A DNA stretch of 64,000 nucleotides. It comes from JAWVFM01 sp963823245 (GTDB lineage: Bacteria > Actinomycetota > Thermoleophilia > Solirubrobacterales > 70-9). The position numbers and the translations under genes are program-made. Where the stretch lies: assembly GCA_963823245.1 (NCBI GenBank), contig CAWGKQ010000004.1, forward strand, positions 286,364-350,363, written 5' to 3'. A model generated the notes under the pieces. That model was not told where the DNA came from, did not search any database, and worked only from the letters and a program-made list of their open reading frames with translations. Positions 45,898 to 54,321 of this stretch are shown one piece after another. How positions within the stretch are numbered: the stretch's first letter is position 1; each line of letters opens with the position of its first letter.

Positions 45898-46859
45898 GCG
45901 GGAGCGCCCTCGCCGAGCATCGCCGGGTCGAGGCCCATGGCCGCGAGCTTCTTCGACAGCGACTTCGCCGCGTACGCGAAGATCTCGGATGAGTGGTAGA
46001 AGGGCGTGTCGAAGTCGTACGGGTCGTCGACCCACGGCGGGACGAAGACCAGCGGCGCCACGGGGAGCGCCTCCTTGAGCGTCGCTTCGACGATCCGCGC
46101 GTTGGCGGGGTCGTCCTTGATCGCGTCGGCGAGGAACTTGACCCCGAAGCCCACGTGCCGCGACTCGTCGCGGTTGACCGCCGTGAACCCGGCGACGAAG
46201 CCGGGGAACCAGTTGCGCTCGCGCATCGACTTGATCATGAACCGGGCTGCCGTCAGGGCGAGCATCCCCTCGATCACGACCATGTAGAGCGTCACGCCCC
46301 GGACGAGGGCGCCGAAGTCGCTCGGGTCCTTGCGCAGAGTCTCGGCGGCCTCGTGGAGCATGCCGTCGAAGAGCGTCTTCCAGTCGTCGTTGATGACCGA
46401 GCGCTGCTTGTCGAGCATGTCGCCGATCCCGTCCGCGTCGGTCTTAAGAACCTCGCGGTAGAAGCGGTCCCAGAAGACCACGTGCTTTGCCTCGTCCGAG
46501 ATCTGCGTCGTTAGGAAGATCTGGGCTTCGTGGGTCGGAGCGGCCAGCGCGAACGGCAGCAGCTCGACGGTGACGCGCTCCTCGCCGAGGAAGAACTCGG
46601 AGAAGCCGAAGGTGATGAAGCGCCGCTCGTCCTCGGTGAACATGTCCGGGTCGGCCCACTGCCGAGCGTCCTCGGTGAAGTCGAAGTCCTCCGTCGACCA
46701 GTGCTGGCGCTGCCAGCGCATGAAGAGCTTCTCGTAGGAGGGAGCCGCCTCGACGATCCGGTCCAGGCCCGACATCACCTTGTCGATGTCGCCGTCCATC
46801 AGGACCGACAGGGCCTCGTCCTCGGTCTTCAGCTCGGGCTCGACTTCGCTGATGCTCAT
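45894..46859 (-). CDS. R2-like ligand-binding oxidase (R2lox)
   Basis: 321 residues of the ferritin-like R2 fold. Ligands fall at Glu93 ('GEERVTVELLPF'), Glu123 and His126 ('ISDEAKHVVFW'), Glu197 ('LYMVVIEGML'), Glu232 and His235 ('NRDESRHVGFG'). The R2lox-specific cross-link pair is present as Val96 and Tyr192, at the same spacings to Glu93 and Glu197 as V71/Y162 in the M. tuberculosis protein. R2lox carries a Mn/Fe site and binds a fatty-acid-like ligand; it is not a ribonucleotide reductase subunit, although it is often labelled so. A Shine-Dalgarno 'aggag' precedes the ATG. Confidence 0.85.
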   Translation of the reverse strand: MSISEVEPELKTEDEALSVLMDGDIDKVMSGLDRIVEAAPSYEKLFMRWQRQHWSTEDFDFTEDARQWADPDMFTEDERRFITFGFSEFFLGEERVTVELLPFALAAPTHEAQIFLTTQISDEAKHVVFWDRFYREVLKTDADGIGDMLDKQRSVINDDWKTLFDGMLHEAAETLRKDPSDFGALVRGVTLYMVVIEGMLALTAARFMIKSMRERNWFPGFVAGFTAVNRDESRHVGFGVKFLADAIKDDPANARIVEATLKEALPVAPLVFVPPWVDDPYDFDTPFYHSSEIFAYAAKSLSKKLAAMGLDPAMLGEGAPA

Positions 46860-46906
46860 CTGTGCTCCTATCGTGGTCGGTGCGCCTCGCGGGCACCGTA
46901 ACACAA

Positions 46907-46928
46907 TTACTGAACGATCGGTCAATAA
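46907..46928. promoter_or_regulatory. Imperfect palindrome, probable operator of the R2lox-tetR operon
   Basis: TTACTGAACGATCGGTCAATAA, centred on CGATCG, with six of eight outer positions complementary. It shares T-GA-x-x-GATC-x-GTCAAT with the perfect palindrome at 17150-17167. On the minus strand TTGACC (complement of 46920-46925) can serve as the -35 of the R2lox promoter, with TTACGG 18 bases on as a weak -10. The site also lies 38 bp before glyA. Confidence 0.6.
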
Positions 46929-46965
46929 GTGCTTCGGCGCCGACTCGTGTCATAAGCTGGGAGCG

Positions 46966-48234
46966 GTGACCGACCTCCGCTCAGCCTCGCTCGCCGACGT
47001 CGACCCTCAGATCGCGGATGTGCTCCAGCGCGAGCTCCACCGCCAGCAATCGACGCTCGAGATGATCGCGTCGGAGAACTTCGTTCCCGCCGCGGTGCTG
47101 GAGGCCACCGGTTCGGTGCTCACCAACAAGTACGCCGAGGGGTATCCGGGTCGCCGCTACTACGGCGGCTGCGAGGAGGTCGACGTCGCCGAGCAGCTCG
47201 CGATCGACCGGGCGAAGGAGCTCTTCGGGGCCGAGCACGCGAACGTCCAGCCGCATGCCGGCGCTCAGGCCAACAACGCCGCCTACATGGCGATGCTCGA
47301 GCCCGGCGACACGATCATGGGAATGGCGCTGGACCACGGTGGCCACCTCACGCACGGGATGAAGCTCAACCTGTCTGGCCGCCTCTACAACGTGGTCGCC
47401 TACCACGTGCGGCGCGAGGACCTCCTCTGCGACATGGAGGAGGTCGAGCGGCTGGCCCACGAGCACCGGCCGAAGGTGATCGTCGCCGGCTGGTCGGCAT
47501 ATTCCCGCCATCTCGACTTCGCCGCCTTCCGCGAGATCGCCGACTCGGTAGGTGCCCGCCTCATGGTCGACATGGCCCACTTCGCCGGCCTCGTCGCCGC
47601 GAGTGAGCATCCGAGCCCGGTGCCCCACGCCGACGTGGTGACGACGACGATCCACAAGACGCTATGCGGACCGCGCAGCGGGATGATCCTGTGCACCGCG
47701 GAGCTGCAGAAGGACATCGACCGCTCCGTGTTCCCCGGGCAGCAGGGCGGCCCCCTCATGCACGTGATCGCGGCGAAGGCGGTCGCGCTCGGCCTCGCTC
47801 AGACGGAGGAGTTCCGCGCCCGCCAGCGCCAGACCATCGCCAACGCGAAGGCGTTCGGCGAGGGTCTCATCGCCGGTGGCGTCGACGTGCTGACGGGGGG
47901 CACCGATGTCCACCTCGTCCTGGTCGACCTCGGCTCCACGGGCCTCGACGGCAAGACGGCCGAGAGCCGCCTCGAGGAGGTCGGGATCACCGTGAACCGC
48001 AACGCGATCCCGTTCGACGAGCGCCCGCCGATGAACCCCTCCGGCCTGCGGATCGGGACGCCGGCGCTGACCACCCGTGGCCTGGTCGAGGACGACCTCC
48101 GCGAGATCGCCGACGTCACCTGCGTCGCCCTGTCGGATCGCTTCGAGGACGAGCGCGACTCGCTGCACGAGCGCACCGCGGCGCTGATGGAGCGATATCC
48201 GCTGTACGAGCAGCTCTCGCCCGCCCACGCATAG
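46966..48234 (+). CDS. glyA: Serine hydroxymethyltransferase
   Basis: 422 residues. The PLP lysine is Lys231 in 'VTTTIHKTLCGPRSGMILCT'; other signatures are 'TLEMIASENFVPAAVLEATG', 'YAEGYPGRRYYGGCEEVDVA', 'ANVQPHAGAQANNAAYMAML' and 'NRNAIPFDERPPMNPSGLRI'. It moves the serine hydroxymethyl group to tetrahydrofolate. The GTG at 46966 is preceded by 'ctgggagcg'. It is divergent from the R2lox operon with a shared operator-like palindrome between them. The residue after the PLP block reads Cys in 'KTLCGPR' where Arg is more usual. Confidence 0.93.
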   Translation: MTDLRSASLADVDPQIADVLQRELHRQQSTLEMIASENFVPAAVLEATGSVLTNKYAEGYPGRRYYGGCEEVDVAEQLAIDRAKELFGAEHANVQPHAGAQANNAAYMAMLEPGDTIMGMALDHGGHLTHGMKLNLSGRLYNVVAYHVRREDLLCDMEEVERLAHEHRPKVIVAGWSAYSRHLDFAAFREIADSVGARLMVDMAHFAGLVAASEHPSPVPHADVVTTTIHKTLCGPRSGMILCTAELQKDIDRSVFPGQQGGPLMHVIAAKAVALGLAQTEEFRARQRQTIANAKAFGEGLIAGGVDVLTGGTDVHLVLVDLGSTGLDGKTAESRLEEVGITVNRNAIPFDERPPMNPSGLRIGTPALTTRGLVEDDLREIADVTCVALSDRFEDERDSLHERTAALMERYPLYEQLSPAHA

Positions 48235-48287
48235 GCTGCGCGGGTCCCTCCGCCCGGCGCCCGCTCCTTTAGAGGGAGAATTCAGGT

Positions 48288-49046
48288 ATGCCCATCGGCG
48301 ACAGCCTTCGTCGAGCGCGCACCGAGCGCGGCCTCGGCTTCGACGAGGTCTCCGACGCGACCAAGATCCGCGTGCGGTACCTGCGGGCGCTGGAGGCCGA
48401 GGACTGGAGCGCCCTCCCGGCGCCGGCGTACGCCCGCGGGTTCCTCCGCACCTACGCCTCCTATCTCGGCCTCGACGCCGACGTCTTGGTCGAGGACTTT
48501 CGAAGGACGGTCGGCGAGGGCGATTCCGTGCCCGCGGAGGAGCGCCGACCCGTCGCGGCTGTGCCCGGAGGGGCGGGCTTCCCCTCGCGGGGAGTGCTCA
48601 TCGGCGCCGGCGCGGTCGTGGCGGTCCTCGCCGCGCTCTTCGTCATCGGGCAGCTCGGCGGGTCCGGCGGCAAGGAGACCTCCGGAACGCCGGCCGGCCA
48701 CGCGAAGCAGGCCCGGCATCATCGACACAGCCACTCTCATCCGACGAAGCCGCCCCCCGAGCCGACCAAGGCCTCGATCGAGATCCGGCCGACCGGGACC
48801 ATCTGGGTCTGCCTGATCGACCTCTCCGGCAAGCGCCTCGTGAACGGCCAGATCCTGACTGCGGGCGACGACCAGGGACCGTTCGAGGCCGCGGGCTTCC
48901 AGCTCGGCCTCGGCAACGGCGAGGCGACAATCACCGCGAACGGGAAGCCGGTCGACGTTCCCTCGAGCCCAAACCCGCTCGCCTTCCACGTCGGCCCGGG
49001 CTCGGCGAAGGCCGTGAGTCCTTCGAAGCGGCCGACCTGCGCTTGA
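48288..49046 (+). CDS. RodZ-like helix-turn-helix membrane protein
   Basis: 252 residues. The N-terminal HTH_25 domain is 'IGDSLRRARTERGLGFDEVS' with 'TKIRVRYLRALEAEDWSALP' and 'YARGFLRTYASYLGLDADVL'. A membrane segment near residues 103-124 ('GVLIGAGAVVAVLAALFVIG') separates it from a His/Pro-rich linker and an extracytoplasmic DUF4115-like domain starting 'ASIEIRPTGTIWVCLIDLSG'. RodZ proteins connect the cell-shape machinery to the membrane, and many actinobacterial forms lack MreB partners. A Shine-Dalgarno 'agagggag' precedes the ATG. Its stop overlaps the following TTG start. Confidence 0.82.
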   Translation: MPIGDSLRRARTERGLGFDEVSDATKIRVRYLRALEAEDWSALPAPAYARGFLRTYASYLGLDADVLVEDFRRTVGEGDSVPAEERRPVAAVPGGAGFPSRGVLIGAGAVVAVLAALFVIGQLGGSGGKETSGTPAGHAKQARHHRHSHSHPTKPPPEPTKASIEIRPTGTIWVCLIDLSGKRLVNGQILTAGDDQGPFEAAGFQLGLGNGEATITANGKPVDVPSSPNPLAFHVGPGSAKAVSPSKRPTCA

Positions 49047-50021
49047 GCGGGCCCCTGTCCGCCCTGCAGCTTCCCCGGGTCGAGCTCGGCGGCGGCCCGA
49101 CGCCCGTGCGGGAGCTGTCGAAGCTCGGCGCGGAGGGCGGCCGAGCGCCCGTGTGGATCAAGGACGACGGCGCGTACAGCGACCTCGGCGGCAACAAGGC
49201 CAGGAAGCTCGAGTGGCTTCTCGGCGAGGCTCGTCGCCGGAGAAGCCGAAGCGTCGTCACGGGCGGCGCCCTGGGGACCAACCACGGCCTCACCACCGCC
49301 CGGGCGGCGCGGCGCCTGGGCATGCGGCCGATCCTCGTGCTCGTACCGCAGCCGATCGACGAACACGTGCGCGCCCAGCACGAGAGATTGCGCGGAAGTG
49401 GAGCGGAGCTGCACCACGCCGGCGGGGTGCGCCGCGCCGTCGCGCTTGGCGCGCTGCTCGTCGCCCGCGAAGCCGCGGCGGGCCGCCGCCCGTATGCGAT
49501 CCCACCGGGTGGCTCGGTCCCGCGCGGGTGCGTGGGCTACGTGGCGGCAGCCTGCGAGCTCGCCGAGCAGGTGCGACGCGGCGAGATCCCCGAGCCCTCC
49601 CATGTCGTCGTGGCGCTGGGAAGCGGCGGCACGGCGGCCGGGCTGCTTGCCGGCCTCGCGTTCGCCGGCCTTCGCACGCGCCTGGTGTGCGTTCTCGTTA
49701 ACGACCTCGATCAAGCTCGACGCGCACCGGGTGACGGGCCTCGCGGGGCGCACGGCGCGCCTCCTGCGTCGCCACGGCGTTGCCGCCGAAGCCCCGCCGC
49801 CCGCGGGTGTCACCGTGGAGACCGCCTGGCTCGGCTCGGGCTATGGCCACCCCACATCGGACGGCGCCGCCGCCCTCGAGCTTCTGGGCGACCGCGAGGG
49901 CGTCGAGCTCGAGCCCGTGTACACCGCGAAGACGGCTGCGGGCCTCCTCGCGCTCAACCGAGAGGGCCGGTTCGGCGACGGCCCGGTGCTGTACTGGCAT
50001 ACCTACCGACCCGCCACCTAG
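49043..50021 (+). CDS. PLP-dependent D-cysteine desulfhydrase/ACC deaminase-like protein (one frameshift)
   Basis: The PLP lysine region is 'DDGAYSDLGGNKARKLEWLL' (GGNKARKLE), followed by 'VVTGGALGTNHGLTTARAAR', 'YAIPPGGSVPRGCVGYVAAA' and the phosphate-binding 'VVVALGSGGTAAGLLAGLAF'. One shift near 49708 joins 'KLDAHRVTGLAGRTARLLRR' and a run to the stop at 50019-50021 ending 'GPVLYWHTYRP'. This is the fold-type II group of DcyD and ACC deaminase. The desulfhydrase activity is more common, but substrate residues cannot be decided by eye. TTG start, overlapping the RodZ-like gene. Confidence 0.78.
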
Positions 50022-50041
50022 GCTGGGCGCGTATGTCAGTG

Positions 50042-50093
50042 AGGGGCTTTGCCCCGAAAGCAGCAGATAAGGGCGCCGAAGGCGCCCGCAAGT
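50042..50093 (+). repeat. Dispersed double-hairpin repeat, copy C
   Basis: GGGGC-TTT-GCCCC, GAAA, an eleven-base spacer that differs from copy A, then GGGCGCC-GAA-GGCGCCC and CGCAAGT. The last base is one nucleotide before the ATG of the DUF354 gene at 50095, the same arrangement as copy A at the methyltransferase. Conservation is highest in the two stems and in the 'gcccgcaagt' tail. Confidence 0.8.
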
Positions 50094-50094
50094 G

Positions 50095-51106
50095 ATGCGC
50101 GTCTGGGTCGACTGCACGGCTGCCGCCCACCCGCTCGTCCTTCGCCCGATCATCGATCGCCTTCGGGCGGCGGGCCATGAGGTCTCGGTGACCGCGCGCG
50201 AGTACGGGCAGACGGTTGGAATCCTCGAGCGGCTCGGCGTCGACCACGAGGTGATCGGCCGCCACGCCGGCGCGGGGGGCGGCGCCAAGGCCGCGGCCGT
50301 CGGAACCCGCTCCCTCGCCCTCGGCCGCTGGGCGCGGCCAAAGCGCTTGGACCTCGCTCTCGCCCACGGATCGGTCGACATCGCCGTCGTCTCCGCGGTG
50401 CTCCGGATCCCGCTCGTGCAGATGCAGGACTACGAGTTCGCCGGAGTTCAGCGTCAGCTCGCCTTTCGCGCCGCTCGCCGCGTCCTCGCGCCCGACGCCA
50501 TCTCTCCGGAGGCGATGAGACGTGCGGGCGCTGCGCCGCGCAAGCTCTTCCGCTACCCCGGCCTCAAGGAGGACTACTACCTCTACGACTTCGAGCCGGA
50601 TCCGGGCGTCATCGACGAGCTCGGGCTGGCGCGCGAGCGCGTGATCACCGTGGTCCGGCCGCCCCCCGAGAGCTCCGCCTACCACGCCGAGAACCCCGTC
50701 TACGAGGGCCTGCTCGATCGCCTTGCGGAGGACGAGGGGGCTGAAGCGGTGGTGATCCCCGCACCGAGGCGCAGCGCGCCGCGCTGCGCCGGCGGCGCGC
50801 GAAGAACCTGATCGTCCCCGAGCGGGCGATCGACGGCCAGAGCCTCATCGCGCAGGCCGACGCCGTCGTGGGGGCGGGCGGGACGATGAACCGCGAGGCC
50901 GTGGCGCTGGGAACCCCGGTGTGGACGCTCTTCAGCGGCAGGATGGGGGCCGTCGACGAGGCCCTCGATCTCCGCCGGACGGCTGCAGGTCCTCTCCGAC
51001 CCCTGCGGCTCTCGATCTCCGCAAGCGAGCCGAGCCGATCGGGGTCCGCGAGCCTCGCGACCCGCAACTCCTGGTCGACGCCGTCCTGGCCGCGACGGGA
51101 AGATGA
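50095..51106 (+). CDS. DUF354-family protein, glycosyltransferase/epimerase-like (several frameshifts)
   Basis: Starts 'MRVWVDCTAAAHPLVLRPII' and continues 'AAGHEVSVTAREYGQTVGIL', then 'PLVQMQDYEFAGVQRQLAFR'. Shifts near 50763 and near 50975 give 'RTEAQRAALRRRRAKNLIVP', 'ADAVVGAGGTMNREAVALGT' and 'EPIGVREPRDPQLLVDAVLA', to a stop at 51106. DUF354 proteins share the GT-B-like fold of UDP-GlcNAc 2-epimerases and glycosyltransferases and often occur in surface-polysaccharide clusters, as here before a WecA-type gene. The start codon follows directly after repeat copy C, with a GTG three bases upstream as an alternative. Confidence 0.72.
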
Positions 51107-51134
51107 CCCAACGATGCGGAAGATGACCTAGCGA

Positions 51135-52418
51135 ATGCTCGTCAACGGCAACCCGCAGGCGATCTTCGCCCTCTACGCGTTCCTCCTCGCGACCGTCATC
51201 AGCTGGGCGCTCGTGCCCGCCACGGAGAGCCTTGCCCGCAGGATCGGGGCGATCGACCACCCCAACGAGCGGAGCCTCCACACGATCCCGACGCCGCGCC
51301 TCGGGGGGCTGGCGATCCTCGTTGCCGTCGTCGTCTGTGGCCTTCTCTTCCTCCCGCTTGCACCGATCACGCGGGCCATCCTCGCCGGGGCGGTGGGGAT
51401 CGCCCTCCTCGGCGTGCTCGACGATGTCTTCGAGCTGAGCGCGCCGATCAAGCTGCTCGGCCAGGTCGTGATCGTGGCGATCCCGGTCTTCAACGGAGTC
51501 CGGGTCGGCGCCTTCACCCTCCCGTTCGTCGGCGGCGTCAACCCCAACACCGTCGACATCGTGAATTTGCCCACGCTCGGGGAGGTCGAGCTGAGCCACG
51601 TGCTGACGATTCTCGGCATCGTCGCGGTGATCAACGTCATCAACTTCACCGACGGCGTGGACGGCCTCGCCGCCGGCGTGTGCGCCATTTCTGGGCTGAC
51701 GATGGCCATCATCGCGCTGTCGCTGGAGCGAACCGGCGCCGGCGTGCTGGCCGCGATCGCCGCGGGCGGCGCGCTCGGGTTCCTGCGCCATGGCTTCCCT
51801 CCCGCCCGGAGCTTCATGGGCGACACCGGATCCGGCCTTCTCGGCTACCTGTTGGGAGCGATCGCCATCGAGGGCGCGCTGAAGACGAACGCGGTCGTGG
51901 CCCTGTTCTTCCCGCTGATCGTCCTCGCGGTGCCGATCCTCGACACCGGCTTCGTCGTGGCGAAGCGCATCAAGTACCGCCAGCCCATCCACAAGGCCGA
52001 TCGCTGGCACTTTCACCACCGGATGACCAACATCGGCTTCTCCCAGCGGCGGACGCTCGCCTACCTCTACGGATGGGTGCTGATCCTGGCGGCGCTGGCG
52101 CTGGCGCTGCGCTTCGTGCCCTACTCGGACAACCACGGGCATTTCGACGTCCTGTGGACGATCGTGATTGGGCTCTTCGCGCTCGCCGCCGTGGCAGCAA
52201 GCGTCTACCTGGTCGTGGTACTCGAGATCCTCAAGCTGCGTGGCGAGCGGGCGCGCGAGCTGTTTCGGATCGCGAGGGCCCTGCCGCCCGAGGCCGTCGA
52301 CGAGGGCGTCGCGCGCGAGCTCGAGACCGGAACCTTCGCCGTCGTCGACCCGTCGAGCGGCGAGCTCGAGGTCCTCGACCCCGAGACTGGCGAGTTCGAG
52401 GCCATCCGCGACTCTTAA
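51135..52418 (+). CDS. Undecaprenyl-phosphate sugar-1-phosphate transferase (WecA/TagO/MraY family)
   Basis: 427 residues with about eleven membrane segments. Family motifs are 'RSLHTIPTPRLGGLAILVAV' (loop 1), 'IALLGVLDDVFELSAPIKLL' (DDx), 'INVINFTDGVDGLAAGVCAI' (catalytic Asp), 'ARSFMGDTGSGLLGYLLGAI' and 'ADRWHFHHRMTNIGFSQRRT' (HxHH), typical of the WecA/TagO branch. It loads a sugar-1-phosphate, probably N-acetylglucosamine, onto undecaprenyl phosphate to start a wall polymer. A hydrophilic tail of about 60 residues follows the last span. The LCP ligase and Ugd genes downstream fit the same pathway. Confidence 0.88.
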   Translation: MLVNGNPQAIFALYAFLLATVISWALVPATESLARRIGAIDHPNERSLHTIPTPRLGGLAILVAVVVCGLLFLPLAPITRAILAGAVGIALLGVLDDVFELSAPIKLLGQVVIVAIPVFNGVRVGAFTLPFVGGVNPNTVDIVNLPTLGEVELSHVLTILGIVAVINVINFTDGVDGLAAGVCAISGLTMAIIALSLERTGAGVLAAIAAGGALGFLRHGFPPARSFMGDTGSGLLGYLLGAIAIEGALKTNAVVALFFPLIVLAVPILDTGFVVAKRIKYRQPIHKADRWHFHHRMTNIGFSQRRTLAYLYGWVLILAALALALRFVPYSDNHGHFDVLWTIVIGLFALAAVAASVYLVVVLEILKLRGERARELFRIARALPPEAVDEGVARELETGTFAVVDPSSGELEVLDPETGEFEAIRDS

Positions 52419-52509
52419 TGAGCGTGCGTCGGATATATTCGCCCACCCGCTTGTCCCGTCCCGGGCCGAGCGGGTGTCCGTCCTGTGGGCCCGGAGTTCG
52501 ACATCCCCG

Positions 52510-52707
52510 GTGACCGAGAGCCCGCCAGGGAGAGCCGATGCCGCCGTCGCCGGAGCGCTGATGATCGCGTCGATCGTCGGGTGCGCGGCAGCCGGGTACG
52601 GGATCGGCTCGCTGCTGGGAGCTGCGGTGCCGCTCGGCCTGGGCGGGCTGTTCGCGGGCCTCGTCGTGGGGTTTGCCGTTGTCCACGCTCGCTTTAGAGG
52701 GGTCTAG
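52510..52707 (+). CDS. AtpZ/AtpI-like small membrane protein
   Basis: About 65 residues with two hydrophobic spans, 'AGALMIASIVGCAAAGYGIG' and 'GLGGLFAGLVVGFAVVHARF', separated by a short Gly/Pro turn. The arrangement and its place before atpB are those of AtpZ, an assembly and ion-handling partner of the F0 sector. The GTG at 52510 is chosen; an ATG at 52561 would give a shorter form. It overlaps the AtpI-like gene, so the start of one of them is not firm. Confidence 0.5.
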   Translation: MTESPPGRADAAVAGALMIASIVGCAAAGYGIGSLLGAAVPLGLGGLFAGLVVGFAVVHARFRGV

Positions 52708-53122
52708 CGGGGCGCCGAGCGGCAGCGACTCGGAGTCGCGCGCGCTGGTTGCCCTCGGCTACGCCGACCTGGCGGTCCTCGCGATCGCCCTCCCGGTCTT
52801 CCTTCTCATCGGGGCGTCGATGCTCGGTTACGCCGCCGCCGCGGCCGCCTGGCTCGTTCAGCGCGGCGTCCAGCTCGCAGCGGAGCGAAGCGCCAGGAAG
52901 GCGCTCGCCGCCGGCGTGCGCCGAAACGCGCTTGGATTGCTCGCCGGGGGGATGCTCGCCCGTCTCTGGCTCGTGACGCTGGCGATCCTGCTGGTGGGCC
53001 TCTTGGGGAACCGGGAGGCCGGCCTCTCCGCCGCGGTCCTGTCGCTGGTCCTGGTCACGGTCTCGCTCGGCAGCCGGGCGATCATCCACGTCTGGTCGCA
53101 GCCCGAAGGGAATAAGTCATGA
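52673..53122 (+). CDS. atpI: ATP synthase subunit I-like protein
   Basis: Up to 149 residues with four hydrophobic segments, including 'YADLAVLAIALPVFLLIGAS' and 'LWLVTLAILLVGLLGNREAG'. The size, hydropathy and position directly before atpB (overlap ATGA) match AtpI-type proteins, which help c-ring assembly in several bacteria; sequence conservation in this family is low. The start is uncertain: the TTG at 52673 overlaps the previous gene, and a TTG at 52679 is an alternative. Confidence 0.6.
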   Translation: MPLSTLALEGSSGAPSGSDSESRALVALGYADLAVLAIALPVFLLIGASMLGYAAAAAAWLVQRGVQLAAERSARKALAAGVRRNALGLLAGGMLARLWLVTLAILLVGLLGNREAGLSAAVLSLVLVTVSLGSRAIIHVWSQPEGNKS

Positions 53123-54027
53123 GCACGAAGCGCAAGCTCCTGCTGATCGGCGGCATCTACTTCGCCGTGGTGATCCTGCTGCTGGTCATCTTCGGCAGCG
53201 CCGGGAAGAACAACGAGTTCAAGCCGCAGAACGAGTTCAAGCTCGAGTCGTGGGTGCCGATCAACATCGCCGGCATCGACCTCAGCATCAACCGCGCGGT
53301 CCTGTACCTCGTCCTCGCGGCCGGTCTCACGATCTTCACGCTCACCTGGATCGCCCGCCGTATGGAGCAGAAGCCGAATCGGATCCAGACAGCGATGGAG
53401 CTCGCCTACGACCTCACGCGCAACACGATCACCGGCGACAACCTGGAGCCGGGGATGGTCGCGCGCTGGTTCCCGTTCGTCGCCACCCTGTTCTTCTTCA
53501 TCTGGTTCTCGAACATGCTCGGCTACGTGCCGCTGCCCACGAACAGCGGCGAGACCATCGACATCTTCGGCCTCGCCGTTCCGAGCTTTGCCATCTACGC
53601 CGCCACGGCGAACATCTCGATCCCGCTGGCGCTCACGCTCGTCGTCTGGATCAGCTACAACATCCAGGGGATCCGGGCGCAGGGCGTGATCCCGTACTTC
53701 CGAAGCTGGCTCCCGCCGGGCCTCGAGGACATGAACGTCTTCGGCAAGGCGGCGATCTTCATGATCGAGGTGATCTCGCACTTCGTGCGGCTGATCTCGC
53801 TCTCGGTGCGGCTCTTCGCGAACATCCTCGCCGGGCACCTGCTGATCCTCTTCATGGCCGGCGGCCTCGCCGTGCTGCTCGGCGTGGCGGCTCTCGGCGC
53901 CATCACCTTCCCGATGGCGTTCGCGTTCTTCATCTTCGAGGTCGTGCTTATCGCGACCCTTCAGGCGTTCATCTTCTCGATCCTGGCCGCGATCTATCTG
54001 GGCGCGGCCACCTCAGCGACTCACTAA
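53119..54027 (+). CDS. atpB: ATP synthase F0 subunit a
   Basis: 302 residues with six to seven spans. The essential arginine is in 'VRLISLSVRLFANILAGHLL', the hallmark of subunit a, and 'RWFPFVATLFFFIWFSNMLG' and 'ATLQAFIFSILAAIYLG' follow the family pattern. With the c-ring it forms the proton path. An N-terminal membrane segment ('LLLIGGIYFAVVILLLVIFG') and a periplasmic loop precede the conserved core. The start overlaps the atpI-like stop. It begins the intact part of the atp operon: atpB and atpE carry no frameshift. Confidence 0.94.
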   Translation: MSTKRKLLLIGGIYFAVVILLLVIFGSAGKNNEFKPQNEFKLESWVPINIAGIDLSINRAVLYLVLAAGLTIFTLTWIARRMEQKPNRIQTAMELAYDLTRNTITGDNLEPGMVARWFPFVATLFFFIWFSNMLGYVPLPTNSGETIDIFGLAVPSFAIYAATANISIPLALTLVVWISYNIQGIRAQGVIPYFRSWLPPGLEDMNVFGKAAIFMIEVISHFVRLISLSVRLFANILAGHLLILFMAGGLAVLLGVAALGAITFPMAFAFFIFEVVLIATLQAFIFSILAAIYLGAATSATH

Positions 54028-54039
54028 CAAGGAGATCCC

Positions 54040-54321
54040 ATGGTTGACCCATTGACCCTCGCCGCAAGCGGCGTCACCGACACCGGCGTCGCCAACGCCG
54101 GAAAGGCGATCGCGCTCGGCGTCGGCGCCGGCCTCGGCTCGATCGGCGCCGGAATCGGCATCGGCTTCATCTTCGGCAAGGAGATCGAGTCGGTCGCCCG
54201 GCAGCCCGAGATGAAGGGCGAGCTCCAGGCGATCCGCTGGCTCGGCTTCGCCCTGACCGAGGCCGTCGCCTTCTACACGTTCATCTTCGGGCTCATCGCC
54301 TACTTCCTGACGCCGAGTTGA
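54040..54321 (+). CDS. atpE: ATP synthase F0 subunit c
   Basis: 93 residues forming the usual helical hairpin. The glycine-rich first helix is 'GVGAGLGSIGAGIGIGFIFG' and the proton-carrying carboxylate is Glu74 in 'FALTEAVAFYTFIFGLIAYF'. The residues around Glu74 do not match the Na+-binding Gln/Ser/Thr pattern, so proton coupling is expected. The polar loop 'RQPEMKGELQ' contacts subunits gamma and epsilon. A Shine-Dalgarno 'aaggag' lies seven bases before the ATG. The stop overlaps the atpF start. Confidence 0.95.
   Translation: MVDPLTLAASGVTDTGVANAGKAIALGVGAGLGSIGAGIGIGFIFGKEIESVARQPEMKGELQAIRWLGFALTEAVAFYTFIFGLIAYFLTPS

Noticed and set aside
45894..46859. Ribonucleotide reductase beta subunit
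   Set aside because: The ligand spacings and the Val96/Tyr192 pair match R2lox, no alpha subunit gene is nearby, and the C-terminal tail needed to contact one is not evident.
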